A DNA stretch of 64,000 bases from Brevibacillus choshinensis (GTDB lineage: Bacteria; Bacillota; Bacilli; Brevibacillales; Brevibacillaceae). The translations under genes and the position numbers were made by a program. Within the stretch, counting starts at the first letter, position 1; each line of letters opens with the position of its first letter. The notes under the pieces are model-generated. The model was not told where the DNA came from. It saw nothing but the letters and a program-made list of their open reading frames with translations, and ran no database searches. Positions 37,336 to 46,272 of this stretch are shown in pieces. The stretch lies in the NCBI RefSeq assembly GCF_001420695.1, contig NZ_LJJB01000007.1, forward strand, positions 1,127,890-1,191,889. The letters run 5' to 3'.

Positions 37336-38103
37336 GTGGCTTACAGCATCAAACTGGATTCCTTTGAGGGACCGCTCGACCTGTTACTCCATCTGATCGA
37401 CAAGGCCGAAGTGGACATTTACGACATTCCTATCGCGGAAATAACCGAGCAGTATCTGGCGACGATTGATACGATGCAGGAGCTGCAGCTGGATGTAGCG
37501 AGCGAGTTTGTCGTTATGGCGGCGAGTCTCCTCTCGATCAAAAGCAAGATGCTGCTGCCGAAAAAAGAGGAGCACGTCTTTCAGCAGTTTCTCGATATGG
37601 ATGTCGAAGAGATTGACCCGCGGGAAGAGCTGGTGCAGCGTCTTTTGGAGTATAAACGATACAAGATGCTCGCGGAGCGTCTGCGTGAAATGGAAATTGG
37701 GCGAAAACAAGTGTACACGCGTCCTGCTGAGAATTTGTCACCTTATGTGAAAGAAGAGGATCATACCGTCAAGGACGTGACGCTCTATGATCTGATCTCC
37801 GCCTTGGAAAAACTGGTGAAGAAGGTCAATGACAAACAGCCGATCACCAAAGTATCTAGGGACGAAGTATCGATCAAAGACAGGATGTTCGAAATCCGTC
37901 AACTCGTGCGTGTAGGGGGAGGAATGGTTCGCTTCTCGCAGCTATTTACACGAGGAGCGACTCGAACCGAGATCGTGACGAGCTTTCTTGCCCTCTTGGA
38001 GCTGATGAAAGCAAAAGAAATTACGTGTATCCAAAATCAATTGTTTCAGGACATCATGATTTGTGACAACACAACGAAAGGAGCCCCTGAGGATGGACTA
38101 TGA
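37336..38103 (+). CDS. scpA: Segregation and condensation protein A
   Basis: A 255-residue kleisin that bridges the SMC dimer and binds ScpB, for chromosome folding and origin segregation. N-terminal mark: FEGPLDLLLHLIDKAEVDIYDIPIAEITEQYL; C-terminal winged helix FSQLFTRGATRTEIVTSFLALLELMKAKEI. GTG 37336 was chosen. It overlaps scpB by 11 bases. Confidence 0.95.
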   Translation: MAYSIKLDSFEGPLDLLLHLIDKAEVDIYDIPIAEITEQYLATIDTMQELQLDVASEFVVMAASLLSIKSKMLLPKKEEHVFQQFLDMDVEEIDPREELVQRLLEYKRYKMLAERLREMEIGRKQVYTRPAENLSPYVKEEDHTVKDVTLYDLISALEKLVKKVNDKQPITKVSRDEVSIKDRMFEIRQLVRVGGGMVRFSQLFTRGATRTEIVTSFLALLELMKAKEITCIQNQLFQDIMICDNTTKGAPEDGL

Positions 38104-38677
38104 CAAGCTGAAAGGCGTCATTGAGGGCTTGTTGTTCATTTCGGGCGATGAAGGCATCGATGCCAAGGAAATTAGTGAAATCACCGAGGTATCGGAAGAA
38201 GAAGTCATCGACTTGATTGAAGACATGAAAGCAGATTTTCGCCGAGCGGGCAGAGGGATTCAGATCGTGGAGGTCGCACGTGCTTACCAGCTGACGACAC
38301 TGCCCGAGCACGTTCCTTTTTTTGAGCGCTTGGCGAGCTCACCCAGTCAATCTACGCTTTCTCAGGCCGCGCTGGAAACATTGGCGATCATTGCGTATAA
38401 ACAGCCTTTGACCCGTTCGGAAATCGAGGAAATTCGTGGAGTGAAATGCGAAAAAGCTCTTAACACCCTGCTATCCAAGCAGTTAATTCGTGAAGCTGGC
38501 CGAGCAGAAGGAATTGGGCGTCCGATCTTGTACGCGACAACCAAGGACTTTTTGGAACACTTTGGCTTGCGGGAATTGGCGGATCTGCCGGAACCACCCG
38601 TCAATCTGGACATCGAAGAAGCGCGTATGGAAGCATCCGCTCTTTTCGGAAAGTCAGAAGAACCAACCAACGACTAG
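38093..38677 (+). CDS. scpB: Segregation and condensation protein B
   Basis: A 194-residue protein with two winged-helix domains that dimerises on ScpA. Marks are GLLFISGDEGIDAKEISE and LETLAIIAYKQPLTRSEIEEIRGV. ATG 38093 lies nine bases after AAAGGAG inside scpA; the longer frame to 38063 is less likely. Works with SMC and ScpA. Confidence 0.95.
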   Translation: MDYDKLKGVIEGLLFISGDEGIDAKEISEITEVSEEEVIDLIEDMKADFRRAGRGIQIVEVARAYQLTTLPEHVPFFERLASSPSQSTLSQAALETLAIIAYKQPLTRSEIEEIRGVKCEKALNTLLSKQLIREAGRAEGIGRPILYATTKDFLEHFGLRELADLPEPPVNLDIEEARMEASALFGKSEEPTND

Positions 38678-38700
38678 ACACGTTGGGACAGTTTTTCGTA

Positions 38701-38727
38701 CTAACAGACGACTCGTCCCCATATACA
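38701..38727 (+). promoter_or_regulatory. Candidate SigE promoter for dacB-spmA-spmB
   Basis: CTA (38701-38703), 16 bases, CATATACA (38720-38727): seven of eight in the -10 and a near -35 core. This operon is SigE-controlled in B. subtilis. Confidence 0.35.
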
Positions 38728-38774
38728 TGGTACAAACCTGTGCATCGTTGTATTTTGTAATGGGGAGGACGTTT

Positions 38775-39947
38775 ATGAAAGTGCGAAAATTACTGTCCGG
38801 CGTGCTCGTCGTTTTTCTTTTTATACAGGTCCTATTGTTTCCCACCACTGATGCCCGAGCAGCTGCGTCAGCTCCAGGATTGTCTGCGGAAAGTGCAGCG
38901 TTGATCGATGTGGCGAGTGGACGGATCCTGTACTCAAAGAATGGGACGAAAAAAATGAGGATTGCCAGTCTGACCAAGACGATGACGGCGATCGTGGCCA
39001 TCGAGAGTGGAAAATTGAATGAGGTAGTGACGGTGCCGCCAGAGGCAGTCGGTGTCGAAGGCTCCTCTATTTACTTGAAGAAAAATGAAAAACTGACGCT
39101 GGAAGAGTTGTTGTACGGGTTGATGCTGCGTTCTGGAAATGATGCAGCCGTGACGATTGCGACGCATGTAGGAGGGTCACTGCCTGGTTTTGTGTACATG
39201 ATGAATGAAAAAGCCTCGTTGATCGGAATGAATCATACGAATTTTACTAATCCGCATGGACTCGATGACAGCAATATGCACTATTCCACTGCGGAAGATA
39301 TGGTCAAACTTTCCGCCTATGCCCTGCGAAATCCGGTGTTTCGGCAAATCGTTTCTACCAAGGTAAAGGACATTTCGTGGGAAGGTGAGCAATGGGACAG
39401 ACGCCTGCTCAATAAAAATAAAATGCTTCACCTATACAACGGAGCAGATGGCGTAAAGACGGGCTATACCAAGCTAGCGAAGCGCTGTCTGGCATCCTCA
39501 GCTACACGTGACGGGCGGCAATTGGCTACGATCACCTTGAATGCCTCGGATGACTGGAGCGACTCTGCCAAACTAATGGACTGGGGCTTTGCCAACTTTC
39601 CCATGAAAGAAATCGTGAGTCAAAAGGAAAATGTGAAGCCAGATACACCCATCACATTGGAAGCGGGCACTCAACTCGTTACGATGAATGCGTTTCGCTA
39701 TCCGTTGCAGCAATCAGAAGCGGATGAAGTTCACAAGCGAATTGTATTAGGAGAATCTATCATTAATGGAAAAATGAACGGCAAGCTGGTCGGATTTATG
39801 CAGATATACTTAAAAGAAAACATGATCGGCCAGGTACCGCTATTGGTAAACGTGGATTCGCCTGCATCGACCCAACCACAAGCCAGTGGCCGAACTTTCT
39901 GGCATCACTTTTGGGAGATCGTGGCGGGAGGGATGTGGAGTGCTTAA
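38775..39947 (+). CDS. dacB: D-alanyl-D-alanine carboxypeptidase DacB
   Basis: A 390-residue penicillin-binding protein 5-type enzyme, mother-cell form, that lowers cross-linking in the spore cortex. A signal peptide (LLSGVLVVFLFIQVLLFPTT then ARA) is followed by SLTK (about residue 65), SGN and KTG (ADGVKTGYTK). The C-terminal beta domain ends at a hydrophobic HHFWEIVAGGMW. ATG 38775 follows GGGGAGG. It overlaps spmA by eight bases; DacB with SpmA and SpmB gives spore core dehydration. Confidence 0.92.
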   Translation: MKVRKLLSGVLVVFLFIQVLLFPTTDARAAASAPGLSAESAALIDVASGRILYSKNGTKKMRIASLTKTMTAIVAIESGKLNEVVTVPPEAVGVEGSSIYLKKNEKLTLEELLYGLMLRSGNDAAVTIATHVGGSLPGFVYMMNEKASLIGMNHTNFTNPHGLDDSNMHYSTAEDMVKLSAYALRNPVFRQIVSTKVKDISWEGEQWDRRLLNKNKMLHLYNGADGVKTGYTKLAKRCLASSATRDGRQLATITLNASDDWSDSAKLMDWGFANFPMKEIVSQKENVKPDTPITLEAGTQLVTMNAFRYPLQQSEADEVHKRIVLGESIINGKMNGKLVGFMQIYLKENMIGQVPLLVNVDSPASTQPQASGRTFWHHFWEIVAGGMWSA

Positions 39948-40530
39948 CGCCATCTGGCTCGCATTGATCGTCATCAGCATAGCAGTGGCTGCCATCAACG
40001 GTAGGATGGAAGTCATCAACCAGGCTGCCTTTGAAGGGGCCAAGACAGGGGTGACGGTGTGCTTTGGACTCTTGAGCATTCTCGCCTTCTGGATGGGGCT
40101 CATGCGCATCGCTGAAAAATCGGGATTGCTGGAGCTGCTGGCACGTGCTCTATCACCCATTATTCAATTGCTGTTTCCGGATGTCCCCAAAGGACATCCT
40201 GCGATCGGCTACATTCTGTCGAATATGAGTGCAAACCTTCTGGGACTGGGGAATGCAGCGACGCCGATGGGACTAAAGGCGATGGAAGAGCTGCAAAAAC
40301 TGAATGCAGACAAACAGGTTGCGTCACCTGCGATGTGTACACTGCTCGCCATTAACACGGCGAGCATCACCATTATTCCGACAACGATGATTGCGATCAG
40401 GATGCAATACGGCTCCGTCAATCCGGTGGAAATCGTTGGAACGACCTTACTCTCATCCTTTGGAGCTACGATTGTCGCACTTTTCATTGATCGCTGGTAC
40501 CGTTACCGCCATACAAGACGTCACAGATAG
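39940..40530 (+). CDS. spmA: Spore maturation protein A
   Basis: A 196-residue membrane protein of the nucleoside-recognition (Gate) family. LSNMSANLLGLGNAATPMGLKAMEEL is the family core. GTG 39940 (MLNAIW) follows GCGGGAGGG. With SpmB it is needed for full core dehydration and heat resistance in B. subtilis; the transported molecule is unknown. Confidence 0.93.
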   Translation: MLNAIWLALIVISIAVAAINGRMEVINQAAFEGAKTGVTVCFGLLSILAFWMGLMRIAEKSGLLELLARALSPIIQLLFPDVPKGHPAIGYILSNMSANLLGLGNAATPMGLKAMEELQKLNADKQVASPAMCTLLAINTASITIIPTTMIAIRMQYGSVNPVEIVGTTLLSSFGATIVALFIDRWYRYRHTRRHR

Positions 40531-40541
40531 GGGGAAACCGC

Positions 40542-41075
40542 ATGTACCAATGGGTATCCCTGATTTCTCTTTGGGCCATTCCCATTACGATTGCTTTTGT
40601 GCTACTCTATGGTTGGCGAAAGCAGATTCCTGTATATGAGACCTTTGTGGACGGGGCAAAAGGTGGACTGACGACGACAATCCGCATTCTGCCACACTTG
40701 ATTGCCATGATGGTAGCAGTGACCATGTTCAGAGAATCAGGTGCCCTCGAGCTTCTCCTTGGGATGATAAGACCCGTTCTTGATTTTCTACACTTTCCAG
40801 AAGAACTGGTTCCACTCGCTTTGTTACGGCCTTTGACGGGGACAGGGTCACTGGCAATCGCGACAGACCTGATCGCTCAATACGGACCCGATTCTTTTCT
40901 GGGAAGACTGGCAGCGACAATGCAAGGAAGTACTGATACGACGTTATACGTATTAACCGTCTACTTTGGGGCGGTTGGGATCCGCAATTCTGCCTATGCG
41001 CTAAAGGTGGGTCTCTGGTCTGATCTGGCAGGAGTCATTTTCTCCCTGCTCATCGTGACGTACGTCTTTTCGTGA
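40542..41075 (+). CDS. spmB: Spore maturation protein B
   Basis: A 177-residue membrane protein of the same Gate family as SpmA, with FVDGAKGGLTTTIRILPHLIAMMVAV and GSTDTTLYVLTVYFGAVGIRN. ATG 40542, 12 bases after spmA. Last gene of the dacB-spmA-spmB operon. Confidence 0.93.
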   Translation: MYQWVSLISLWAIPITIAFVLLYGWRKQIPVYETFVDGAKGGLTTTIRILPHLIAMMVAVTMFRESGALELLLGMIRPVLDFLHFPEELVPLALLRPLTGTGSLAIATDLIAQYGPDSFLGRLAATMQGSTDTTLYVLTVYFGAVGIRNSAYALKVGLWSDLAGVIFSLLIVTYVFS

Positions 41076-41097
41076 GGCACCCAAATAGATTGACTCG

Positions 41098-41135
41098 GAA
41101 AAACTTCCTCAAGGCGGGGAAGTTTTTCCCTTTTT
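41098..41135 (+). terminator. Terminator of dacB-spmA-spmB
   Basis: AAAACTTCC pairs with GGAAGTTTTT, followed by CCCTTTTTCTT. Confidence 0.85.
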
Positions 41136-41185
41136 CTTGTCCACACTGTTAAGAATGGGTATGATGTTGTAGAGGTGATCCATGG

Positions 41186-41935
41186 ATGGAACGATTACAA
41201 AAAGTGCTAGCACACGCAGGAGTCGCCTCTCGTCGCCATTGTGAAGAGTTGATCGTACAAGGGAACGTCCAAGTAAATGGCAAAGTGGTACGAGAATTGG
41301 GGACAAGGGTTGACCCGCAGGTTGACAAGATTTTAGTAAATGGTCGACCGATTCGTACCGAGCAACCGATCTATCTGATGCTATACAAGCCTACAGGCGT
41401 TATCACAAGTGTCTCAGATCCACGTGGTCGGCGCGTTGTTACTGACTTGCTAAAAGGGATAAAAGAGCGGGTGTATCCGGTGGGACGACTGGACTATGAC
41501 ACTTCTGGCCTGCTTTTATTGACCAACGATGGCGAACTGGCGAATCGACTGGCACACCCTAGCTATGAGATTGATAAAGTGTACCGTGCCTGGGTGAGGG
41601 GAGTGCCTAGTCAGGATAAGGTGAAGAAGCTGGCAACGGGAATTCAACTGGAAGATGGGTTGACTTCACCAGGAGAAGCCAAATTGTTGAAGTCTACCCC
41701 GACCAAGGAAAAGGCTTTGGTAGAACTAACGATTCACGAAGGCCGAAATAGGCAAGTTCGACGAATGTGTGACGCAATCGGTCACCCGGTCATTACCCTG
41801 GAGCGTATCCGACTCGGTTTTTTGACATTAGAAGGATTACAGCCGGGACAGTACCGTCCGCTGACGAGCACGGAAGTAGAAAAACTGAAGCAAGGACTCG
41901 TCCAGAATCGGAAGAGCAGACCGCGCTCTCGTTGA
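41186..41935 (+). CDS. rluB: Ribosomal large subunit pseudouridine synthase B
   Basis: A 249-residue RsuA/RluB-type synthase that modifies 23S rRNA. It has an N-terminal S4 domain (RLQKVLAHAGVASRRHCEELI) and the catalytic loop GRLDYDTSGLLLLTNDG with the catalytic Asp, then GRNRQVRRMC. ATG 41186 was chosen; ATG 41182 lies in another frame. It follows spmB as in B. subtilis. RluB rather than RsuA by overall pattern, which is a judgement. Confidence 0.88.
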   Translation: MERLQKVLAHAGVASRRHCEELIVQGNVQVNGKVVRELGTRVDPQVDKILVNGRPIRTEQPIYLMLYKPTGVITSVSDPRGRRVVTDLLKGIKERVYPVGRLDYDTSGLLLLTNDGELANRLAHPSYEIDKVYRAWVRGVPSQDKVKKLATGIQLEDGLTSPGEAKLLKSTPTKEKALVELTIHEGRNRQVRRMCDAIGHPVITLERIRLGFLTLEGLQPGQYRPLTSTEVEKLKQGLVQNRKSRPRSR

Positions 41936-41938
41936 TTC

Positions 41939-41993
41939 GTTCAAAATCTGTTCATAAGTTAGGCGCTGCCGGAAAAACTAGGAACGCTATAAT
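41939..41993 (+). promoter_or_regulatory. resA promoter with possible activator sites
   Basis: A perfect TATAAT (41988-41993) has no recognisable -35. Upstream, GTTCA occurs twice, 11 bases apart (41939 and 41950), on one face of the helix. This fits an activated promoter; ResD, encoded three genes further on, activates resA in B. subtilis. Confidence 0.4.
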
Positions 41994-42045
41994 AGAAAGG
42001 AAAAACGTTGCAATTCTATTAGTGGTAGATGGGAGTTAGGGCAAC

Positions 42046-42570
42046 ATGAACAAAAGCAATCGTACATACATCCGAGTGGCCGTGCTAGGTCTCTTGCTCG
42101 TGGCACTTGTCTTTGCTCTCTATTCCAGCTTTGTTAAGGATCCGAACGCTGTGAAAGTAGGGAGATCTGCACCGAATTTCAGCTTGCAGCAATTGAATGG
42201 ACCTGAATTGGCTCTAGGTGACTTGAAGGGGAAGGGAGTCATCCTTAACTTCTGGGGAACTTGGTGTGAGCCCTGTAAAAAGGAAATGCCGGCCTTGCAA
42301 CAGCAGTACAACCAGTTCAAAGATAAGGGACTAGTCGTCCTTGGCGTCAATATTGGCGAGTCGCCTGTAGCTGTTGAACCATTCGTTAAACAATTTGGCG
42401 TCAACTTTCCTATTCTCTTGGACAGTGAATCCCAAATTACAAAGCTGTATCGAATTGGACCGATCCCGACTACTTTTTTTATTTCACCAGACGGGGACGT
42501 AGAAGAAATCTTCATTGGTCAATTAAATGAAGCCATGATCACAGAGAAAGTGAAGAAAATCTTGCCGTAA
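42046..42570 (+). CDS. resA: Thiol-disulfide oxidoreductase ResA
   Basis: A 174-residue membrane-anchored thioredoxin-like protein. An N-terminal helix (VAVLGLLLVALVFALYSSF) holds it outside the membrane; the active site WCEPC reduces the haem-binding Cys pair of apocytochrome c. ATG 42046 follows GGGAG. First gene of resABC, which mature c-type cytochromes. Confidence 0.93.
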   Translation: MNKSNRTYIRVAVLGLLLVALVFALYSSFVKDPNAVKVGRSAPNFSLQQLNGPELALGDLKGKGVILNFWGTWCEPCKKEMPALQQQYNQFKDKGLVVLGVNIGESPVAVEPFVKQFGVNFPILLDSESQITKLYRIGPIPTTFFISPDGDVEEIFIGQLNEAMITEKVKKILP

Positions 42571-42582
42571 GTGAGGATCAAT

Positions 42583-44211
42583 ATGGATCAGCGAAAATGT
42601 GAATGTGGACATACCAATCCCGTTGGGACGCTGCTCTGCGAATCTTGCGGCAAGCCGCTAGACATTGAAGTAGTGGAGCAGTCAGATTTTCCGGATATGC
42701 GCTATGAAGGGATGGCGCGCCGTTCCCAGACCTACACGAAAAAAGTAATTGACCGAGTCTGGAACTGGTTTTCTTCTGTCAAAATTGCAATCGGTATCAT
42801 TATTGTTATTTTGATAGCATCTGCTGTGGGAACCATCTTCCCGCAACAGCAGTACATACCTGTACCTGTACCAACTGAACCCGATGTCGCTCGTTTCTAT
42901 ACGGATACATACGGACAGCTGGGTACGATTTACTATGGTTTAGGCTTTCACAATTTGTATTCTTCCTGGTGGTTTGTGACGCTTTTGGTCATGCTTGGGA
43001 CATCTTTGGTAATCTGTAGTCTCGACCGTGTCATTCCTTTATACAAAGCGCTTACAAAACCGCGACTCAATCAGCACAAATCCTTTTTGAAGGGACAAAA
43101 GCTGTTTGCTGAAGGACCGATGCCTGAGGGTTCTAGTCAGGAAGAACTGCTGAGAATGGCTGCGGAAACCCTCCGGAAGAAGGGGTATCGGATCTTCTCG
43201 ACCGATCGTGCGTTAATGGCTGAAAAAGGTCGGTTTAGCCGTTGGGGACCCTATATCAACCACATCGGTCTTATTCTCTTCTTGATTGGTGTGCTGATGC
43301 GGAGTATTCCAGGTTTCTTTATGGACGAATATGTATGGGTGCGGGAAGGACAGACCGTCGCCATTCCAGATACACCGTATTACGTCAAAAACGTTTCGTA
43401 TCACACGGAGTACTGGTCGGAAAGTGAAATGCCTGAACAGCTTGATTTAAAAGGTGGCGTCATTCCAAAGAGTTTTCAGACAGATGCCATTTTGTACCTA
43501 AACAAAAACGCTGACTTGCCTGGGGCGAAACCAGAATTGGTTGAAGTCAAAAACGGTCCCATCGTTGTGAATCATCCGATGGAACACGAGAGTCTCTATC
43601 TTTATCAATCAGGTGTACAAGAAATGCAGCTAGGCGCTCTCAATTTCAACTTGGTTGATCTGAAGAACGGAAACAAAGAGTTGGGTCTAATCAAGATCGA
43701 TCTGTACAACCCGCCAAAGGAGCAGGATCTCGGTAATGGAGTCAAAGTTCGTACGTTGGACTATTTCCCTGATTTTATTATGGGGAAAGACGGCAAACCG
43801 GCGACTCAAACGAACCTGCCAAAGAACCCGATGGTAGCGATAGAGATCATGGGAGAGAACGGAAATCTCACTGAGAAAATGGTGTACGTGGAAGGTACGA
43901 TCATCACCCAGAAAACAGATCCACGATATGGCCTCGTCATCAGAAAACCGGACTTGATCGACATCACTGGGTTAAATGTTCGAATGGATAAAGCCGTACC
44001 ATTGATCTACTTCGGTTCTTTTATTTTCATGATCGGAGTAGCGATGGGCTTATTCTGGCAACACAGACGCATTTGGGTCCAGTTCCAGGAAGATAACGTG
44101 CTGCTGGCAGGACATACCAATAAAAACTGGTTTGGCTTGCGAAGAGAAGTCGATGGGCTCATCGAACATACGAAATTGCCATTGACTATCGAAGAAAAAA
44201 CAAAGGCGTAA
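42583..44211 (+). CDS. resB: Cytochrome c biogenesis protein ResB
   Basis: A 542-residue membrane protein that with ResC carries haem to apocytochrome c. Membrane helices lie near residues 65-85 (KIAIGIIIVILIASAVGTIFP), 125-150, 220-240 and the C-terminus, with a large external domain between. The N-terminus carries a four-Cys zinc-ribbon-like motif (KCECGHTNPVGTLLCESCG) not needed for the core family. ATG 42583 was chosen over GTG 42571 on ribosome-site spacing. Confidence 0.92.
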   Translation: MDQRKCECGHTNPVGTLLCESCGKPLDIEVVEQSDFPDMRYEGMARRSQTYTKKVIDRVWNWFSSVKIAIGIIIVILIASAVGTIFPQQQYIPVPVPTEPDVARFYTDTYGQLGTIYYGLGFHNLYSSWWFVTLLVMLGTSLVICSLDRVIPLYKALTKPRLNQHKSFLKGQKLFAEGPMPEGSSQEELLRMAAETLRKKGYRIFSTDRALMAEKGRFSRWGPYINHIGLILFLIGVLMRSIPGFFMDEYVWVREGQTVAIPDTPYYVKNVSYHTEYWSESEMPEQLDLKGGVIPKSFQTDAILYLNKNADLPGAKPELVEVKNGPIVVNHPMEHESLYLYQSGVQEMQLGALNFNLVDLKNGNKELGLIKIDLYNPPKEQDLGNGVKVRTLDYFPDFIMGKDGKPATQTNLPKNPMVAIEIMGENGNLTEKMVYVEGTIITQKTDPRYGLVIRKPDLIDITGLNVRMDKAVPLIYFGSFIFMIGVAMGLFWQHRRIWVQFQEDNVLLAGHTNKNWFGLRREVDGLIEHTKLPLTIEEKTKA

Positions 44212-44234
44212 AAGCTTCAAGGAGGGACACATGC

Positions 44235-45464
44235 GTGCAGTACATCCAATTGAGTGACTGGTTATTGGATATTGCGTTTCTGCTCTACGTGCTCTCGTCC
44301 ATCGTATTCGTCGTAGCAATGACGGGGAAGAACTGGGCGGGGCGCGACCCCAAGCAACATGAAACGCGTTTTGGACGAATCGCCTACTGGCTGGCGGTGA
44401 TTGGTTTTATCGCACAGACCGGTTATGTTGTGACTCGCTGGATCGGAGGCGGACACAGCCCGACTAGCAATATGTTTGAGTTCATGGCATTCTTGGACTT
44501 CTGTATAATTCTTGCCTATCTAATTATTTACCGGATTTACAAGCTCACAGTTATCGGGGCTTTCGTTTTACCACTAGGCGTTATCATGCTGGCGTACTCC
44601 TATGTATTCCCGGCAGAAGTTACACCATTGATTCCGTCCTTGCAAAGCTATTGGTTGCATATTCATGTGACCACAGCAGCACTGGGTGAGGGGATTTTGG
44701 CAGTAGGCTTTGCTGCGGGACTGATGTATTTGATCCGTACCGTGCCTCAAAATGTTTCTACCAGAAGCACGAAATGGCTAGAGGTTGTACTCGCTGTAGT
44801 ACTGATGTTGGTTGGCTTCATCGGGATGGAATCGACATTTGCCCGTTTGGATCAAAAGACCGTATTTGAAATGAACAAAGAAACGAAAAATGCAATGGGG
44901 CAGATGGAAAAGCTGCAAGCCGAATACACCATGCCAGCCATCGTCGCTCCTGCTGACTCTACGATTATCAAGCAAGGGCCGATGTCACCGCTGTTTACCG
45001 CTCCTTCCTGGATGGAAGGGAAAGATGCAGCTCGTAAATTGAACACGATGCTGTGGTCTGTCATTACGGGTGTGGTGCTGTACGGTGTCTTGCGTCTCCT
45101 TTTCCGCAAACGTCTGGGCGCGATCATTCAGCCGTCCGTTGACGGGATTGATCCAGAGCTGTTGGATGAGATCAGCTACCGCGCAATCAGTATTGGCTAT
45201 CCGGTATTCACACTGGGTGCACTGATTTTCGCCATGATCTGGGCGCAAGAGGCATGGGGCCGCTTCTGGGGTTGGGACCCAAAAGAAGTGTGGGCACTGA
45301 TTGTCTGGCTGTTCTATAGTGCGTACTTGCACTTGCGACTTTCACGTGGATGGATCGGCGCCAAGTCTGCTTGGATGTCCGTCATTGGTTTTGTTATCAT
45401 CTTGATTACACTCGTCGTAGTCAATCTGGTTATTGCTGGTTTGCATTCCTACGCAGGTGTGTAA
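44235..45464 (+). CDS. resC: Cytochrome c biogenesis protein ResC (CcsB-type)
   Basis: A 409-residue haem-handling membrane protein. The tryptophan-rich WGRFWGWDPKEVWALIVWL motif and flanking His residues form the haem site. About eight helices. GTG 44235 follows GGAGGG by eight bases; the nearby ATG 44231 is in another frame. It forms the System II synthase with ResB. Confidence 0.93.
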   Translation: MQYIQLSDWLLDIAFLLYVLSSIVFVVAMTGKNWAGRDPKQHETRFGRIAYWLAVIGFIAQTGYVVTRWIGGGHSPTSNMFEFMAFLDFCIILAYLIIYRIYKLTVIGAFVLPLGVIMLAYSYVFPAEVTPLIPSLQSYWLHIHVTTAALGEGILAVGFAAGLMYLIRTVPQNVSTRSTKWLEVVLAVVLMLVGFIGMESTFARLDQKTVFEMNKETKNAMGQMEKLQAEYTMPAIVAPADSTIIKQGPMSPLFTAPSWMEGKDAARKLNTMLWSVITGVVLYGVLRLLFRKRLGAIIQPSVDGIDPELLDEISYRAISIGYPVFTLGALIFAMIWAQEAWGRFWGWDPKEVWALIVWLFYSAYLHLRLSRGWIGAKSAWMSVIGFVIILITLVVVNLVIAGLHSYAGV

Positions 45465-45474
45465 TAAATCCTAG

Positions 45475-45503
45475 AAAAAAGCTGGTCTTGATACCAGCTT
45501 TTT
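45475..45503 (+). terminator. Terminator after resC
   Basis: AAAGCTGGT pairs with ACCAGCTTTTT, tight loop. It separates resABC from resDE. Confidence 0.85.
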
Positions 45504-45554
45504 GGACTATCATCCATCGGTTATAAGAAATCAAATGGGTAAGAGGTGTTGGGC

Positions 45555-46271
45555 ATGGAGAAATTGGCACGTATCCTTGTAGTGGATGACGAAGAACGCA
45601 TCCGCCGTCTGCTGAAAATGTATTTGGAAAGAGAGAACTTCCTGATCGATGAGGCAGATAATGGAGAACAGGCAGTCGAAATGGCAGTAGGTAGCGATTA
45701 CGATATCATCTTGCTCGACCTGATGCTACCAGGTATGGACGGAATCGAAGTCTGTCAACGCATCCGAGAATTCAAGGCTACCCCAATTGTAATGTTGACT
45801 GCAAAAGGGGAAGAAACCAACCGAGTCCATGGTTTTGAAGCAGGAGTAGATGATTATGTTGTGAAACCGTTCAGCCCAAGAGAGGTCATGTACCGCGTAA
45901 AAGCAATCTTGCGCCGTTCTTCGGCTACAGCTTACTTAAAAACAGAGACCTTTAACAGTCATTCCGTACTCGTTTTCCCTGAGCTGACGATTGATCATGA
46001 CGCGCATAAGGTCATCGCAAGCGGTCAAGAAGTGAGTCTCACACCAAAAGAATATGAGCTGCTGCACTATCTGGCGCTCTCGCCTGATAAAGTGTTTACG
46101 AGGGAAGAACTGCTTAAGGATGTTTGGCATTACGAGTTTTTCGGAGATTTGCGCACGGTAGATACACACATCAAACGTTTGCGTGAAAAATTAAACCGCG
46201 TCTCTCCACAAGCTGCAAATATGATTGCCACTGTGTGGGGCGTCGGCTACAAACTAGAGGTGCCAAAATAA
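45555..46271 (+). CDS. resD: Response regulator ResD
   Basis: A 238-residue OmpR-type regulator. The receiver has DDEE near the N-terminus, the phosphorylated Asp in LLDLMLPGMDG and Lys in VVKPFSP; the winged helix ends THIKRLREKLN and VWGVGYKLE. ATG 45555 follows AGAGGTG. It controls respiration and anaerobic genes, including resABC, in B. subtilis. It is one base from resE. Confidence 0.94.
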   Translation: MEKLARILVVDDEERIRRLLKMYLERENFLIDEADNGEQAVEMAVGSDYDIILLDLMLPGMDGIEVCQRIREFKATPIVMLTAKGEETNRVHGFEAGVDDYVVKPFSPREVMYRVKAILRRSSATAYLKTETFNSHSVLVFPELTIDHDAHKVIASGQEVSLTPKEYELLHYLALSPDKVFTREELLKDVWHYEFFGDLRTVDTHIKRLREKLNRVSPQAANMIATVWGVGYKLEVPK

Positions 46272-46272
46272 A

